This document shows positions 40,792 to 49,346 of a stretch of 64,000 bases of DNA, piece by piece. The stretch's first letter is position 1, and each line of letters starts with the position of its first letter. The position numbers were made by a program, and so were the translations under genes. The notes under the pieces were generated by a model. It saw only the letters and a list, made by a program, of their open reading frames with translations, searched no databases and was not told the DNA's origin. This DNA is from Fretibacter sp964410285 (GTDB lineage Bacteria; Pseudomonadota; Alphaproteobacteria; Caulobacterales; Maricaulaceae), in the NCBI GenBank assembly GCA_964410285.1, contig CAYPFR010000003.1, positions 124,001-188,000 on the forward strand, read 5' to 3'.

Positions 40792-41889
40792 ATGTTCAAA
40801 TGGGTTCAAATTAGCGACGGGCATGATAACTTTTTCACGCCGCTTCGGTTTATATTCGCCTTTATGGTCTTGATTGGCCATGGTTTCGTTATCACTGTTG
40901 GCGGATCACATGGCGAGCCGCAAGTATTTTACGGCTACACTTTCAGCTACCTTGCCGTGAATCTCTTTTTTATTGCTTCCGGTTTCCTAGTTACCAAATC
41001 AATGCTCTATCGCGGAGATATTGCGGAGTATAGCTCGGCTCGAATGTTGAGAATTTATCCTGCGCTTATTGCTCATGTCCTGTTCGTAATGTTTATTATA
41101 GGTCCATTTGTGACCAGTTTACCAGCAGCGCAGTTCTTCACCGACCCACAATTCTGGACGCAACCTTTGCAAGTTTTGAGCTTTTACGAAACGAACATGG
41201 TCCTGCCTGGTGCCTTTGAGAACAATCATGAAAACCTAGCCTCTGGTACGCTATGGACGCTTAGATATGAGGTCCTCGCCTATATCGGGACAGCGATTCT
41301 GTTTGCCTTGGGGCTTTTGAAGAAAAAGTGGATGCTTTTGGCGCAATTTGTTGTCTGCGCGGTGGGCTGGATGTTGGCTCAGACATTTGGCGTATTTGAG
41401 AAACTACCCGCCACCGGCCAAAGTCTTCTTCGTTTCGGGATTTGTTACGGCCTTGGGGCTGCCATCTATGCCTATCGGGATATTATCAAATTTAATCTGC
41501 TGGGATTGATCCTGATAACGATGGGTACGATCATGACTCAAGGTACATTCATCTTCGAGATCACGGTAGCGATCATGTTAGCTTACTTTGTTTTTTGGGC
41601 AGCCTATATGAAGCTTCCCAAGCTTAACGGCCTACAGAAAATGAGTGATATTTCTTACGGTATCTATATCTATCATTGGTCTATCATGCAGGTCATCGCC
41701 CATGTGAACCCGGAGATAGAAACGCTAAGCCTGATTGCGATCGCAACGCCTTTAACTATTCTGATCTCTGCGGCCTCGTGGCGTTATGTTGAGAAACCGA
41801 TGCTAAATAGCAAAAAAAGCTTCGCCGAATATCTGCGCTTTGGGCGCAGTAAGCCGCTCTATAACCGCGACTCTATGCTGGTTGATTAG
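40792..41889 (+). CDS. Acyltransferase 3 family membrane protein (second copy)
   Basis: A polytopic protein of 365 residues from ATG 40792 (an upstream in-frame ATG at 40717 would add 25). The N-terminal block DNFFTPLRFIFAFMVLIGHGF and the strand SYLAVNLFFIASGFLVTK are those of the acyltransferase 3 family (OafA/WecH type), with about ten helices. The family acylates extracytoplasmic glycans, and the acceptor is unknown. Its AT-rich codon use differs from the surrounding genes, and it interrupts the conserved lpd-lipA order. It is convergent with lpd, 26 bases apart. Confidence 0.83.
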   Translation: MFKWVQISDGHDNFFTPLRFIFAFMVLIGHGFVITVGGSHGEPQVFYGYTFSYLAVNLFFIASGFLVTKSMLYRGDIAEYSSARMLRIYPALIAHVLFVMFIIGPFVTSLPAAQFFTDPQFWTQPLQVLSFYETNMVLPGAFENNHENLASGTLWTLRYEVLAYIGTAILFALGLLKKKWMLLAQFVVCAVGWMLAQTFGVFEKLPATGQSLLRFGICYGLGAAIYAYRDIIKFNLLGLILITMGTIMTQGTFIFEITVAIMLAYFVFWAAYMKLPKLNGLQKMSDISYGIYIYHWSIMQVIAHVNPEIETLSLIAIATPLTILISAASWRYVEKPMLNSKKSFAEYLRFGRSKPLYNRDSMLVD

Positions 41890-41915
41890 GCGCTCCGCCG
41901 CTCTTGCATCAAGTC

Positions 41916-43307
41916 CTAGTAATGAATCGTGCGGTCATAAGCATCTAGAACCGCTTCATGCATCATTTCGGATAATGTCGGATGGGGGAATACGGTTTCC
42001 ATCAGCTCATGCTCTGTCGTTTCAAGCTTTTGCGCAACGGTATAACCCTGAATCAATTCAGTGACCTCTGCCCCGATCATATGCGCGCCCAGAAGCTCGC
42101 CTGTCTTGGCATTAAAGACTGTTTTGATGAGCCCTTCTGGCTCCCCTAGCGCAATGGCCTTCCCATTACCAATAAAGGGAAAACGCCCCACCTTTATTTC
42201 ATATCCAGCGTCAGCGGCCTGGGCCTCAGTTAGTCCCACACTCGCGACTTGCGGATGGCAATAGGTACAGCCCGGAATCGCATTGGCGTCGAGGGGATGA
42301 GGCGAGCCGCCCGCAATTTTTTCAATGCAGATAATGCCTTCATGGGACGCTTTATGGGCCAGCCAAGGCGGGGTGGTGACATCGCCAATCGCGTAAAGTC
42401 CCTTCACGCCTGTATGAGAGTATTCATCCACGGTGATATGACTGCGGTCAATCTGAACGCCCAATTCCTCTAGACCCATATCCTCTACATTACCAACAAT
42501 GCCCACCGCCAAAATCACGCGGTCAAATTGCGCCTCTTCTGAGCTATCGCCCGAAGTGAGCGTCGCGGTCACGCCGCCCGCGCCCGTTTTCACACTCGCT
42601 TGGGTATTTGTGCGAATGGTCAGTCCTCTTTTCTCAAATGCTTTGCGTGCAAGTTTAGAGATTTCCGCATCCTCAGCGGGCAGTATGCGATCCACCATTT
42701 CTACAACAGTGACATCCGCGCCAAAGGCGGCATAGAAGCTGGCAAATTCCATTCCAATCGCACCCGAGCCAATAACCAGAAGCTTCTTTGGCATCTCTTG
42801 GGGTACCATGGCCTCGCGGGCCGTCCAGATATATTTACCGTCCGCTTCAAGTCCTGCCTGCGGGATTTGGCGCGCGCGCGCGCCGGTGGCGAGGATCACA
42901 TGTTTAGCACTGTATTGGGTACCGCTAACATTCACAATCGGCGCTGGGTCCCCTTTGGACAAGGTGGCAAAACCAGCAATGATCGTTACTTTGTTTTTTT
43001 TCATCAAATGTTTAATCCCGCCCGAGAGTTGCCCCGCAATTTTGCGGGAGCGCTTCACAATCGCGCCCAAATCAAATTGCGGGCTCGCGGACAAGCCATA
43101 ATCACTGGCGTGCTGCATATTATGATAGACTTCGGCAGATCGCAAAAGGGCCTTTGTCGGAATACAGCCCCAATTCAGGCAGACCCCGCCTAAATCCTCG
43201 GCTTCAACAATCGCGGTTTTAAATCCGAGCTGCGCCGCGCGTATCGCCGTGACGTAGCCGCCGGGGCCCGACCCTATGATAATAACGTCAAAGGAAGTGT
43301 CAGCCAT
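41916..43307 (-). CDS. lpd: Dihydrolipoamide dehydrogenase (E3)
   Basis: Lpd is the FAD-dependent E3 subunit that reoxidises dihydrolipoamide in the pyruvate and 2-oxoglutarate dehydrogenase complexes. Starting at MADTSFDVI (43307), it has 463 residues. The FAD motif is GSGPGGYVTAIRAAQ, the redox-active pair is Cys43 and Cys48 in GGVCLNWGCIP, and the NAD motif is VIGSGAIGMEFA. The dimerisation domain ends with HPTLSEMMHEA. It lies downstream of an unknown gene and the pdhABC operon, whose complex it serves. Confidence 0.96.
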   Translation of the reverse strand: MADTSFDVIIIGSGPGGYVTAIRAAQLGFKTAIVEAEDLGGVCLNWGCIPTKALLRSAEVYHNMQHASDYGLSASPQFDLGAIVKRSRKIAGQLSGGIKHLMKKNKVTIIAGFATLSKGDPAPIVNVSGTQYSAKHVILATGARARQIPQAGLEADGKYIWTAREAMVPQEMPKKLLVIGSGAIGMEFASFYAAFGADVTVVEMVDRILPAEDAEISKLARKAFEKRGLTIRTNTQASVKTGAGGVTATLTSGDSSEEAQFDRVILAVGIVGNVEDMGLEELGVQIDRSHITVDEYSHTGVKGLYAIGDVTTPPWLAHKASHEGIICIEKIAGGSPHPLDANAIPGCTYCHPQVASVGLTEAQAADAGYEIKVGRFPFIGNGKAIALGEPEGLIKTVFNAKTGELLGAHMIGAEVTELIQGYTVAQKLETTEHELMETVFPHPTLSEMMHEAVLDAYDRTIHY

Positions 43308-43398
43308 AGCAGCGGCCTTTCGCATGTGAATTAATTATTAAATCAGCCTGCGAAAGCTACCCCAAAATGGGAAAAATTATAAGTAAAAATAAAGCCGT

Positions 43399-44550
43399 TT
43401 AGCGTTTTTCTTGCCAACCTTGAGGCAAGTTTTCCGGTGCAATCAAAGCTTCGATCACCTGTAAGCGCATAAAGTCGCGCAGCTCCGCTTCTTCGACTTC
43501 AGAGATCGTCTTAAATGCTTTGCTTGCCTGCCCGCCCTGCGCGTAGGCCACGGCAATTCGGCTCTTCGCGGCATAGGCCAACTCATCTTGCGCGATCATA
43601 TCGTGCGCAATTCTAGCGCTCTCAAATCGGCCCTCAGAGAGGGCAAACTCTGTGATTTCGAAATAGGCTTGATCTCGCAATTCCGGTTTTTTGATCAATG
43701 CAGCTTCTTTCATTACCGTCGCAATCATAGGCGTGGAGTCGTCAGCCATATTCGAAATATCTGATGTAAATTCATATTCGGTGGCCTCGGGTAACGCCTC
43801 GCCCCGGTCATTATCTCCTTTGTCCTGATCTTCCATGTTCTGATCATCTGGGAGAGTATCCTCGGTGAAATCTTGGGCGTAATCTTCATTCTCGCCCCCC
43901 TTATCCGCTGAGGATATTTTCTTAGCTTCGTCGGGGCTCACTTCGACAAGTTTACCGTCTTCAATTTTGAAGTAACGGGGACCGTCCTCGGCGCCTGTAT
44001 CCTGCGTCAACTCGGAAATGTTCGCCGCCTCGCTCATAACAGCAGGCGGGACCACGTCTTCTAATTTGTCTTTTGGCATGTCACCCTCAGCCGCCTCAGC
44101 AGAAGGCGCGGGCGTGGACTCAAGAGCTGAATTCTCCGAGGCATTTTTTTTAAGATATTGATCCAGCCAGCGCGTTTGCGGCTTTTTCTCAGGCTTGGCC
44201 TCTATTGACTGCGCCTGATTGAGCGGCGCGGGCGTGCCGAGAATTTCTGCTTCTGACTGCGAGTCCATCGCGGTTTTGGTCTCCGCCATTTTTGTCTCTT
44301 GCGTGCTTTCCTCCAGCGCCATTTTTGGATTAGCTTCGCGGACGGCAGTCTCGCCAGTCACGTAACCCTTCTTTACCGTCGGGGCAGGAGGAGATATTTT
44401 CTCGCTTTTCAGGGCCGAAATATTGCCGCTCTCGGCGGTTATCGCGGCGGGCTCGCTTTTAACAGGCGCATTTGGCGCTGTGCCGTAATAGACAACGGCG
44501 CCTGCTGCCCCCGCTGAAATTAGCCCTAAAATCAATGTTTTAACTAGCAT
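43399..44550 (-). CDS. Membrane-anchored acidic protein with TPR-like C-terminus
   Basis: A 383-residue protein not assigned to a family. Residues 1-25 are a signal anchor (VKTLILGLISAGAAGAVVYYG). Residues about 30-260 are acidic and low-complexity, rich in Glu, Asp, Ala, Pro and Ser, as in disordered envelope linkers. Residues about 270-375 contain helical repeats with a TPR-like pattern (RFESARIAHDMIAQ and GGQASKAFKTISEVE). It lies between pdhC and lpd, in the middle of an otherwise metabolic operon set. A triple CtrA-type half-site stands 52-77 bases upstream. A cell-envelope or cell-cycle role is plausible but not shown. Confidence 0.6.
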   Translation of the reverse strand: MLVKTLILGLISAGAAGAVVYYGTAPNAPVKSEPAAITAESGNISALKSEKISPPAPTVKKGYVTGETAVREANPKMALEESTQETKMAETKTAMDSQSEAEILGTPAPLNQAQSIEAKPEKKPQTRWLDQYLKKNASENSALESTPAPSAEAAEGDMPKDKLEDVVPPAVMSEAANISELTQDTGAEDGPRYFKIEDGKLVEVSPDEAKKISSADKGGENEDYAQDFTEDTLPDDQNMEDQDKGDNDRGEALPEATEYEFTSDISNMADDSTPMIATVMKEAALIKKPELRDQAYFEITEFALSEGRFESARIAHDMIAQDELAYAAKSRIAVAYAQGGQASKAFKTISEVEEAELRDFMRLQVIEALIAPENLPQGWQEKR

Positions 44551-44601
44551 AGCCCTATCTCACTTTGGCACAAAATCTGTCCAAACCCCGCCAAAACGCG
44601 G

Positions 44602-44627
44602 TTAAGAACACGTTAATTGTAAATTAA
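44602..44627. promoter_or_regulatory. Tandem CtrA-type motif (TTAA-N7-TTAA-N7-TTAA)
   Basis: Three TTAA half-sites stand at 44602-44605, 44613-44616 and 44624-44627, each separated by exactly seven bases. The established consensus for the alphaproteobacterial cell-cycle regulator CtrA is TTAA-N7-TTAA, so this is a double, overlapping match. It lies 52-77 bases upstream of the start at 44550 (minus strand), near where a promoter would be expected. CtrA itself is not encoded in the window. Confidence 0.6.
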
Positions 44628-44719
44628 AGCAAAAATGGGGCAAGCCATTACGCGCAGTGAAACGCAGTTTCGCCTAGAGGGCGAGTTCAAGGCTGTCGGG
44701 CGCTGTACGGGGCGCGAGC

Positions 44720-46099
44720 CTAAAGCATCATCGTAATGGGCTGCTCGACATAACGCTTAAAGTGCTGGAGCCACTCCGCGCCCAGCGCGCCGTCAACAAC
44801 GCGATGATCACAGGTCAGCGTAACCGTCATAACGGTCGCAACCGCAATCGCGCCGTCCTTGACGACAGGACGCGGCGCGCCCGCACCAATGGACAAGATC
44901 ATACCGTGGGGTTCATTGATGATAGAGCCAAATTCGCGAATGCCCATCATGCCCAGATTAGAAATTGAGAACGTCCCGCCCTGATATTCCTGCGGCTTAA
45001 GCTTTCTTGAACGCGCCCGCCCAGCAAGATCCTTCATCTCAACGGAAATCGTCGATAGACCCTTATTGTCGGCCGCGCGAACAATCGGCGTAATCAACCC
45101 GCCGTCGATAGCCACCGCCACAGCCACATCGGCATTATGGTGATAGGCAATCCCGTCCGGGGTAAAGCTCGCATTGGCTTTTGGGCAATGCTTTAGCGCG
45201 AGGGCCGAAGCCCGTATCAGCATATCATTGACCGAAATTTTTACGCCCTCTGGCGCTTGCGCGTTTAGCTCTTTGCGCATTTTCAGCAGCGCATCAATCT
45301 CGCAGTCCACGGTCAGCGGGAAGTCCGGTACATTAACATTGGATTCGCCCAACCGTTTGGCGATCACGCGGCGCATACCGTCCAGCGGCTCCAAATCATA
45401 TGTGCCCGCGGCAATCCCGCGCTGGGTAAGATACTCAGCTCCGCCGCCTAGCGGCATGCCGACCTCTTGGCCGCCGGTTGCGGCTTGGGCCTGCGGGGCA
45501 GGCGTGGTTTGGCCTGCTGCTGCTGAATGAGCCGTTTGCTCAGACGGCGCCCGAGCCGACGCGCCGCCGTTCTCGCTCGCGGCAAGCACATCCGCTTTGA
45601 CAATACGGCCATGCGGACCAGAGCCCGCAATCGCCGCCAGATCAAGTCCCGCCTCTTTGGCAAGACGCTTCGCCAGAGGCGACGCCTTTATCCGCTTACC
45701 GCTCTCAGGTTTGGCAGCGGGAGTCGGCGCAGGATTGGCGGCAGGCTTAGCTTCTGAAGCTGCGGCTGGAGGGGCTGGCGCGGGGCTGGCAGCTTCTGGC
45801 GCGCCGCCGCCTGAATTGGCTCCCGTGGTAAAGCCTTCAAGCGCGCTTTCGTCTTCATCATCTTCCAGTAAAATTGCAATCGGGGCATTGACCTTCACGC
45901 CTTCCGTATTGCCCGCCACAAGGAGCCTCGCGATCTTGCCCTCCTCTACGGCTTCGACTTCCATCGTCGCTTTGTCAGTTTCAATTTCAGCCAGAACATC
46001 GCCAGAGCGTACCATATCGCCTTCGGCCACCAGCCATTTAGACAGCGTGCCTTCCTCCATCGTAGGCGAAAGCGCGGGCATTAGGATTTCAATGGGCAT
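44720..46099 (-). CDS. pdhC: Dihydrolipoamide acetyltransferase, pyruvate dehydrogenase E2
   Basis: PdhC is the E2 core of the pyruvate dehydrogenase complex. The 459-residue product begins with a lipoyl domain (lipoyl Lys in ETDKATMEVEAVEEG), followed by an Ala/Pro-rich linker. The peripheral E1/E3-binding domain (SPLAKRLAKEAGLDLAAIAG) comes next, then the catalytic domain, ending with DHRVVDGALGAEWLQHFKRY that carries the active-site His and Asp. Its start is nine bases after the pdhB stop. It is the third catalytic gene of the pdh operon. Confidence 0.96.
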   Translation of the reverse strand: MPIEILMPALSPTMEEGTLSKWLVAEGDMVRSGDVLAEIETDKATMEVEAVEEGKIARLLVAGNTEGVKVNAPIAILLEDDEDESALEGFTTGANSGGGAPEAASPAPAPPAAASEAKPAANPAPTPAAKPESGKRIKASPLAKRLAKEAGLDLAAIAGSGPHGRIVKADVLAASENGGASARAPSEQTAHSAAAGQTTPAPQAQAATGGQEVGMPLGGGAEYLTQRGIAAGTYDLEPLDGMRRVIAKRLGESNVNVPDFPLTVDCEIDALLKMRKELNAQAPEGVKISVNDMLIRASALALKHCPKANASFTPDGIAYHHNADVAVAVAIDGGLITPIVRAADNKGLSTISVEMKDLAGRARSRKLKPQEYQGGTFSISNLGMMGIREFGSIINEPHGMILSIGAGAPRPVVKDGAIAVATVMTVTLTCDHRVVDGALGAEWLQHFKRYVEQPITMML

Positions 46100-46108
46100 A
46101 GTCTAATC

Positions 46109-47479
46109 CTATTTAACGTAACAAACAGCTTTCGCCGCTTTCACTATATCTTCCGCGCCTGGCAGGGACAGCGCCTCAAGGTTGGCGGCATATGGCAGCG
46201 GCACGTCTTCTTGGAAGACGCGGGCGGGCGGGGCGTCGAGATAATCAAAGGCCTCGGCGACAACGCGGGCGGCGATTTCAGCGCCAATGCCTGATTGTCC
46301 CCAGCCCTCTTCCGCGCAGACAAGACGGTTGGTTTTCTTCACAGATTGTATCACCGTATCCGTATCCAGCGGACGCAGCGTACGCAAATCAACGACTTCT
46401 GCGTCAATGCCCTCAGCGGCCAGCGTTTCTGCCGCCTCCAGTGCGTAGCCGACCATGCGCGAATGGGCGACAATAGTGACATCCGCGCCTTCGCGGCGCA
46501 CTTTGGCTTTGCCGATAGGGATGAGGAAATCATCCATATCTGGCACTTCAAAGGTCGTGCCGTAAAGCAATTCATGCTCAAGGAAAACAATCGGGTTTGG
46601 ATCGCGAATAGCCGATTTCAAAAGCCCCTTGGCATCTGCCGCGTCATAGGGCGCAACGACCTTTAGGCCCGGCACATTGGCATACCAACTAGAGAAATCA
46701 TGGCTGTGTTGCGCGCCAACGCGGGAGGCCGCCCCGTTTGGGCCGCGAAACACAATCGGGCAGCGCATCTGACCACCGGACATATAAAGTGTTTTCGCCG
46801 CCGAGTTGATGATATGATCCACCGCCTGCATAGCGAAGTTAAAGGTCATAAATTCAACAATCGGGCGCAGGCCGCCCATGGCCGCGCCGACGCCAATTCC
46901 CGCAAAACCATATTCCGTGATCGGGGTGTCGACCACGCGGCGGCTCCCAAATTCCTGCAAAAGCTCACGCGTAACCTTATAAGCGCCTTGATATTCCGCG
47001 ACTTCCTCGCCCATGACAAAGACAGTCTCGTCGCGGCGCATTTCCTCGGCCATAGCGTCGCGAAGTGCGTCGCGCACAGTAATTTCTGTCATTTTGATAT
47101 TGCTCGGGATCGCGGCCTCGGCGGGCGCAGCTGTTTTCGGCGCAGCGGGCGCTTGCGGCGCAGGCTCCGATGCGGATTTCGCCTCCGCAGGGGCGGGCAC
47201 TTCAGCGGGCGCATCACTAAGATCCGAGGCGCTATCGCCGTCTTCCAAAAGCTGCAGGATGACTGCGCCAACCTTTACGCCGTCCGTGCCTTCAGGGACA
47301 ACGATCTTGCCGACTACGCCTTCATCAATGCTTTCCACTTCCATAGTCGCTTTGTCGGTTTCGATCTCGGCGAGAATATCGCCTGATACGACCGTGTCGC
47401 CCTCTTTTACGAGCCATTTTGATAATGTGCCCTCCTCCATTGTGGGAGAGAGCGCGGGCATTTGAATATCGATCGCCAT
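46109..47479 (-). CDS. pdhB: Pyruvate dehydrogenase E1 beta subunit with N-terminal lipoyl domain
   Basis: PdhB is the E1 beta chain. The 456-residue product is longer than a bare E1 beta because it carries a lipoyl domain at residues 1-80 (ETDKATMEVESIDEG), an Ala/Pro linker to about residue 130, and then the E1 beta fold. The latter includes RDALRDAMAEEMRRDETVFV, TPITEYGFAGIGVGAAMGG and VVDLRTLRPLDTDTV. The fused lipoyl domain on E1 beta is a known alphaproteobacterial trait. A MAPEG-family gene separates it from pdhA. Confidence 0.96.
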   Translation of the reverse strand: MAIDIQMPALSPTMEEGTLSKWLVKEGDTVVSGDILAEIETDKATMEVESIDEGVVGKIVVPEGTDGVKVGAVILQLLEDGDSASDLSDAPAEVPAPAEAKSASEPAPQAPAAPKTAAPAEAAIPSNIKMTEITVRDALRDAMAEEMRRDETVFVMGEEVAEYQGAYKVTRELLQEFGSRRVVDTPITEYGFAGIGVGAAMGGLRPIVEFMTFNFAMQAVDHIINSAAKTLYMSGGQMRCPIVFRGPNGAASRVGAQHSHDFSSWYANVPGLKVVAPYDAADAKGLLKSAIRDPNPIVFLEHELLYGTTFEVPDMDDFLIPIGKAKVRREGADVTIVAHSRMVGYALEAAETLAAEGIDAEVVDLRTLRPLDTDTVIQSVKKTNRLVCAEEGWGQSGIGAEIAARVVAEAFDYLDAPPARVFQEDVPLPYAANLEALSLPGAEDIVKAAKAVCYVK

Positions 47480-47488
47480 GAAAAGTCC

Positions 47489-47881
47489 TTAGATCAACGG
47501 AAGTAAGTTGATGAAAATAAGAATAATGCCGATAATCGACACAAACCAGGCCGCAGAGCGCAGCCAAGGCACGCCAAACCAATAAAGCGGTGCATAAGCC
47601 AAGCGGCCAAAGAAGAACATCGCCGCGCCGATAGACGCGTATTTTCCAGTATTATCTGTTTGAATAGCCAGCAAAATGAGCGGCACAAACATCACCATAC
47701 TTTCAATCATATTTTGATTGGCACGTTTGGCCCTTTGCACAAACACACTTTTGTCAACAGCGCCGTCCCGCGCCCCCGCATTATGCGCCAGCCCATGTTC
47801 AGCGTCCGAAGCAATGGCTTGTACGGCCAGCATGACGAAGAAAAGGCCCACGGATAAGAGGAGATATGCCGATAAGCTCAT
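47489..47881 (-). CDS. MAPEG-family membrane protein
   Basis: A 130-residue protein with four hydrophobic segments: an N-terminal helix, AMVMFVPLILLAIQ-like helix 2, AMFFFGRLAYAPLYWFG helix 3 and a C-terminal IIGIILIFINLLP helix. The features NQNMIESMVMFVP and RLAYAPLYWFGVPWLRS are those of small bacterial MAPEG (membrane-associated eicosanoid and glutathione metabolism) proteins. Their substrate in bacteria is usually unknown. It starts five bases after pdhA and ends nine before pdhB, so it is embedded in the pdh operon. Confidence 0.85.
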   Translation of the reverse strand: MSLSAYLLLSVGLFFVMLAVQAIASDAEHGLAHNAGARDGAVDKSVFVQRAKRANQNMIESMVMFVPLILLAIQTDNTGKYASIGAAMFFFGRLAYAPLYWFGVPWLRSAAWFVSIIGIILIFINLLPLI

Positions 47882-47886
47882 AGAGC

Positions 47887-48891
47887 CTAAACCTCGAGCA
47901 ACACGTCGGTATAAAGCTCTGACGGGTCAGGCTCTGGCGAGGTCTGGGCAAAATCTGCCGCATCCGCCACAATGGCTTTGATCTCTTTATCGATGACTTT
48001 TAGCGCAGCGTCATCTGCCCATTGTTCCTTCAAAAGGCGCGCCTTTACCATATCAATTGGATCACGTTCTTCACGTGTTTTTTGAACCTCGTCGCGCGTT
48101 CGGTATTTCGCTGGATCGGACATGGAATGCCCGCGGTAACGGTAGGTCTTCATTTCCAAAATCATGGGCCCCTTGCCATCTCGGGCATGATTAATCGCGA
48201 CCTTTGCCGCGTCGCGCACAGCCAAGACGTTCATCCCGTCAACCTGCATGCCTTCGATCTCGAAGGAGGACCCGCGTTTATAAAGCTCTGTTTCTGCCGA
48301 ACTGCGTTCAACCGAAGTGCCCATGGCATATTGATTGTTTTCAATCACAAAGACCACGGGCAAATCCCAAAGCTTGGCCATATTAAAGGTCTCGTAAACT
48401 TGTCCTTGGTTGGACGCCCCGTCGCCAAAGAATGCGAGACTAACTGCGCCGTTATCCAAATATTTATTGGCAAAGCCGAGTCCCGCGCCCAGCGGCACTT
48501 GCGCGCCGACAATCCCGTGCCCGCCGTAAAACTTTTTCTCTGTGCTGAACATATGCATAGAGCCGCCTTTGCCGCGCGAATATCCGCCGCTGCGGCCCGT
48601 CAGCTCAGCCATGACGCCGCGAGATTCCATGCCGCAGGCCAGCATGTGGCCATGATCGCGATATCCGGTAATCATTTGATCACCCTCATTCATGCCCGCT
48701 CGGCAGCCCGTGACCACGGCTTCCTGCCCAATATAGAGGTGACAAAATCCGGCAATTTGGCCCATACCATAGAGCTGCCCGGCCTTCTCTTCAAAACGCC
48801 GAATCAAAAGCATATCTCGGTAATACTTTAAAAGCTCTGTTTTGGAGGTTTTAAGCGGCTTTGCCGCTTTTTTGGTAGATTTTTTGGCCAA
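47887..48891 (-). CDS. pdhA: Pyruvate dehydrogenase E1 alpha subunit
   Basis: PdhA is the thiamine-diphosphate-dependent E1 alpha chain, which decarboxylates pyruvate. The 334-residue product starts at a TTG (48891) with AGGTG five bases upstream; a GTG at 48897 is an alternative. Visible features are YRDMLLIRRFEEKAGQLY, GHGIVGAQVPLGAGLGFA, the ThDP motif FFGDGASNQGQVYETFN and the phosphorylation-loop region YRYRGHSMSDPAKYR. The basic N-terminus (AKKSTKKAAKPLK) is common in alphaproteobacterial PdhA. It heads the pdhA, MAPEG, pdhB, pdhC operon. Confidence 0.96.
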   Translation of the reverse strand: MAKKSTKKAAKPLKTSKTELLKYYRDMLLIRRFEEKAGQLYGMGQIAGFCHLYIGQEAVVTGCRAGMNEGDQMITGYRDHGHMLACGMESRGVMAELTGRSGGYSRGKGGSMHMFSTEKKFYGGHGIVGAQVPLGAGLGFANKYLDNGAVSLAFFGDGASNQGQVYETFNMAKLWDLPVVFVIENNQYAMGTSVERSSAETELYKRGSSFEIEGMQVDGMNVLAVRDAAKVAINHARDGKGPMILEMKTYRYRGHSMSDPAKYRTRDEVQKTREERDPIDMVKARLLKEQWADDAALKVIDKEIKAIVADAADFAQTSPEPDPSELYTDVLLEV

Positions 48892-48964
48892 GATCACACC
48901 TGTTATTTCGGATACAAAATAGTTGAAGTGTTCTCTGACCTCAACGGCTCTTATATGGCTTTAA

Positions 48965-49285
48965 TTAGGGCTTTGGGTCAAGCCAAATCGTTAGTTCATT
49001 CGGATGTGAACTATATAGAGTTTCGCGCGCCTTGATATCGAGCGCATCCAGCACAAGTCCTTGTGCGCGCATCTGGGCCGCGCGGGTTTCAAGCTGTTCT
49101 CTGGCATCCGTAAGCGCGGCCAGCTTGGCGGTCAATAATTTCGTATCTGCTTCGTAGTCCACCCAGCGCATCAGGCCTTGATTTCCCGACAGCGCATGAA
49201 AAGCGAGATAGAAATAAAACACGCAAAGCGCCAAGATCGGCCATTTGGTCCGAAAAGACCATAATTTCAGAAGACGCGCGCGCAT
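48965..49285 (-). CDS. Cell division protein FtsB/DivIC family
   Basis: A 106-residue single-pass protein. A basic cytoplasmic stretch is followed by one helix (about 14-33, WPILALCVFYFYLAFHAL) and a periplasmic coiled coil (about 45-80, LLTAKLAALTDAREQLETRA), then a short conserved tail ending TIWLDPKP. This is the FtsB/DivIC topology, the septum-formation initiator that works with FtsL and FtsQ. Its place between eno and pdhA is the standard position of ftsB in alphaproteobacteria, here with one extra gene between it and eno. Confidence 0.88.
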   Translation of the reverse strand: MRARLLKLWSFRTKWPILALCVFYFYLAFHALSGNQGLMRWVDYEADTKLLTAKLAALTDAREQLETRAAQMRAQGLVLDALDIKARETLYSSHPNELTIWLDPKP

Positions 49286-49346
49286 AGAGGCTTCTACCGC
49301 GCTTATGGTGAATGAGGCGTAAAGAGCCTTTCGTTTTTAAGTCCGG

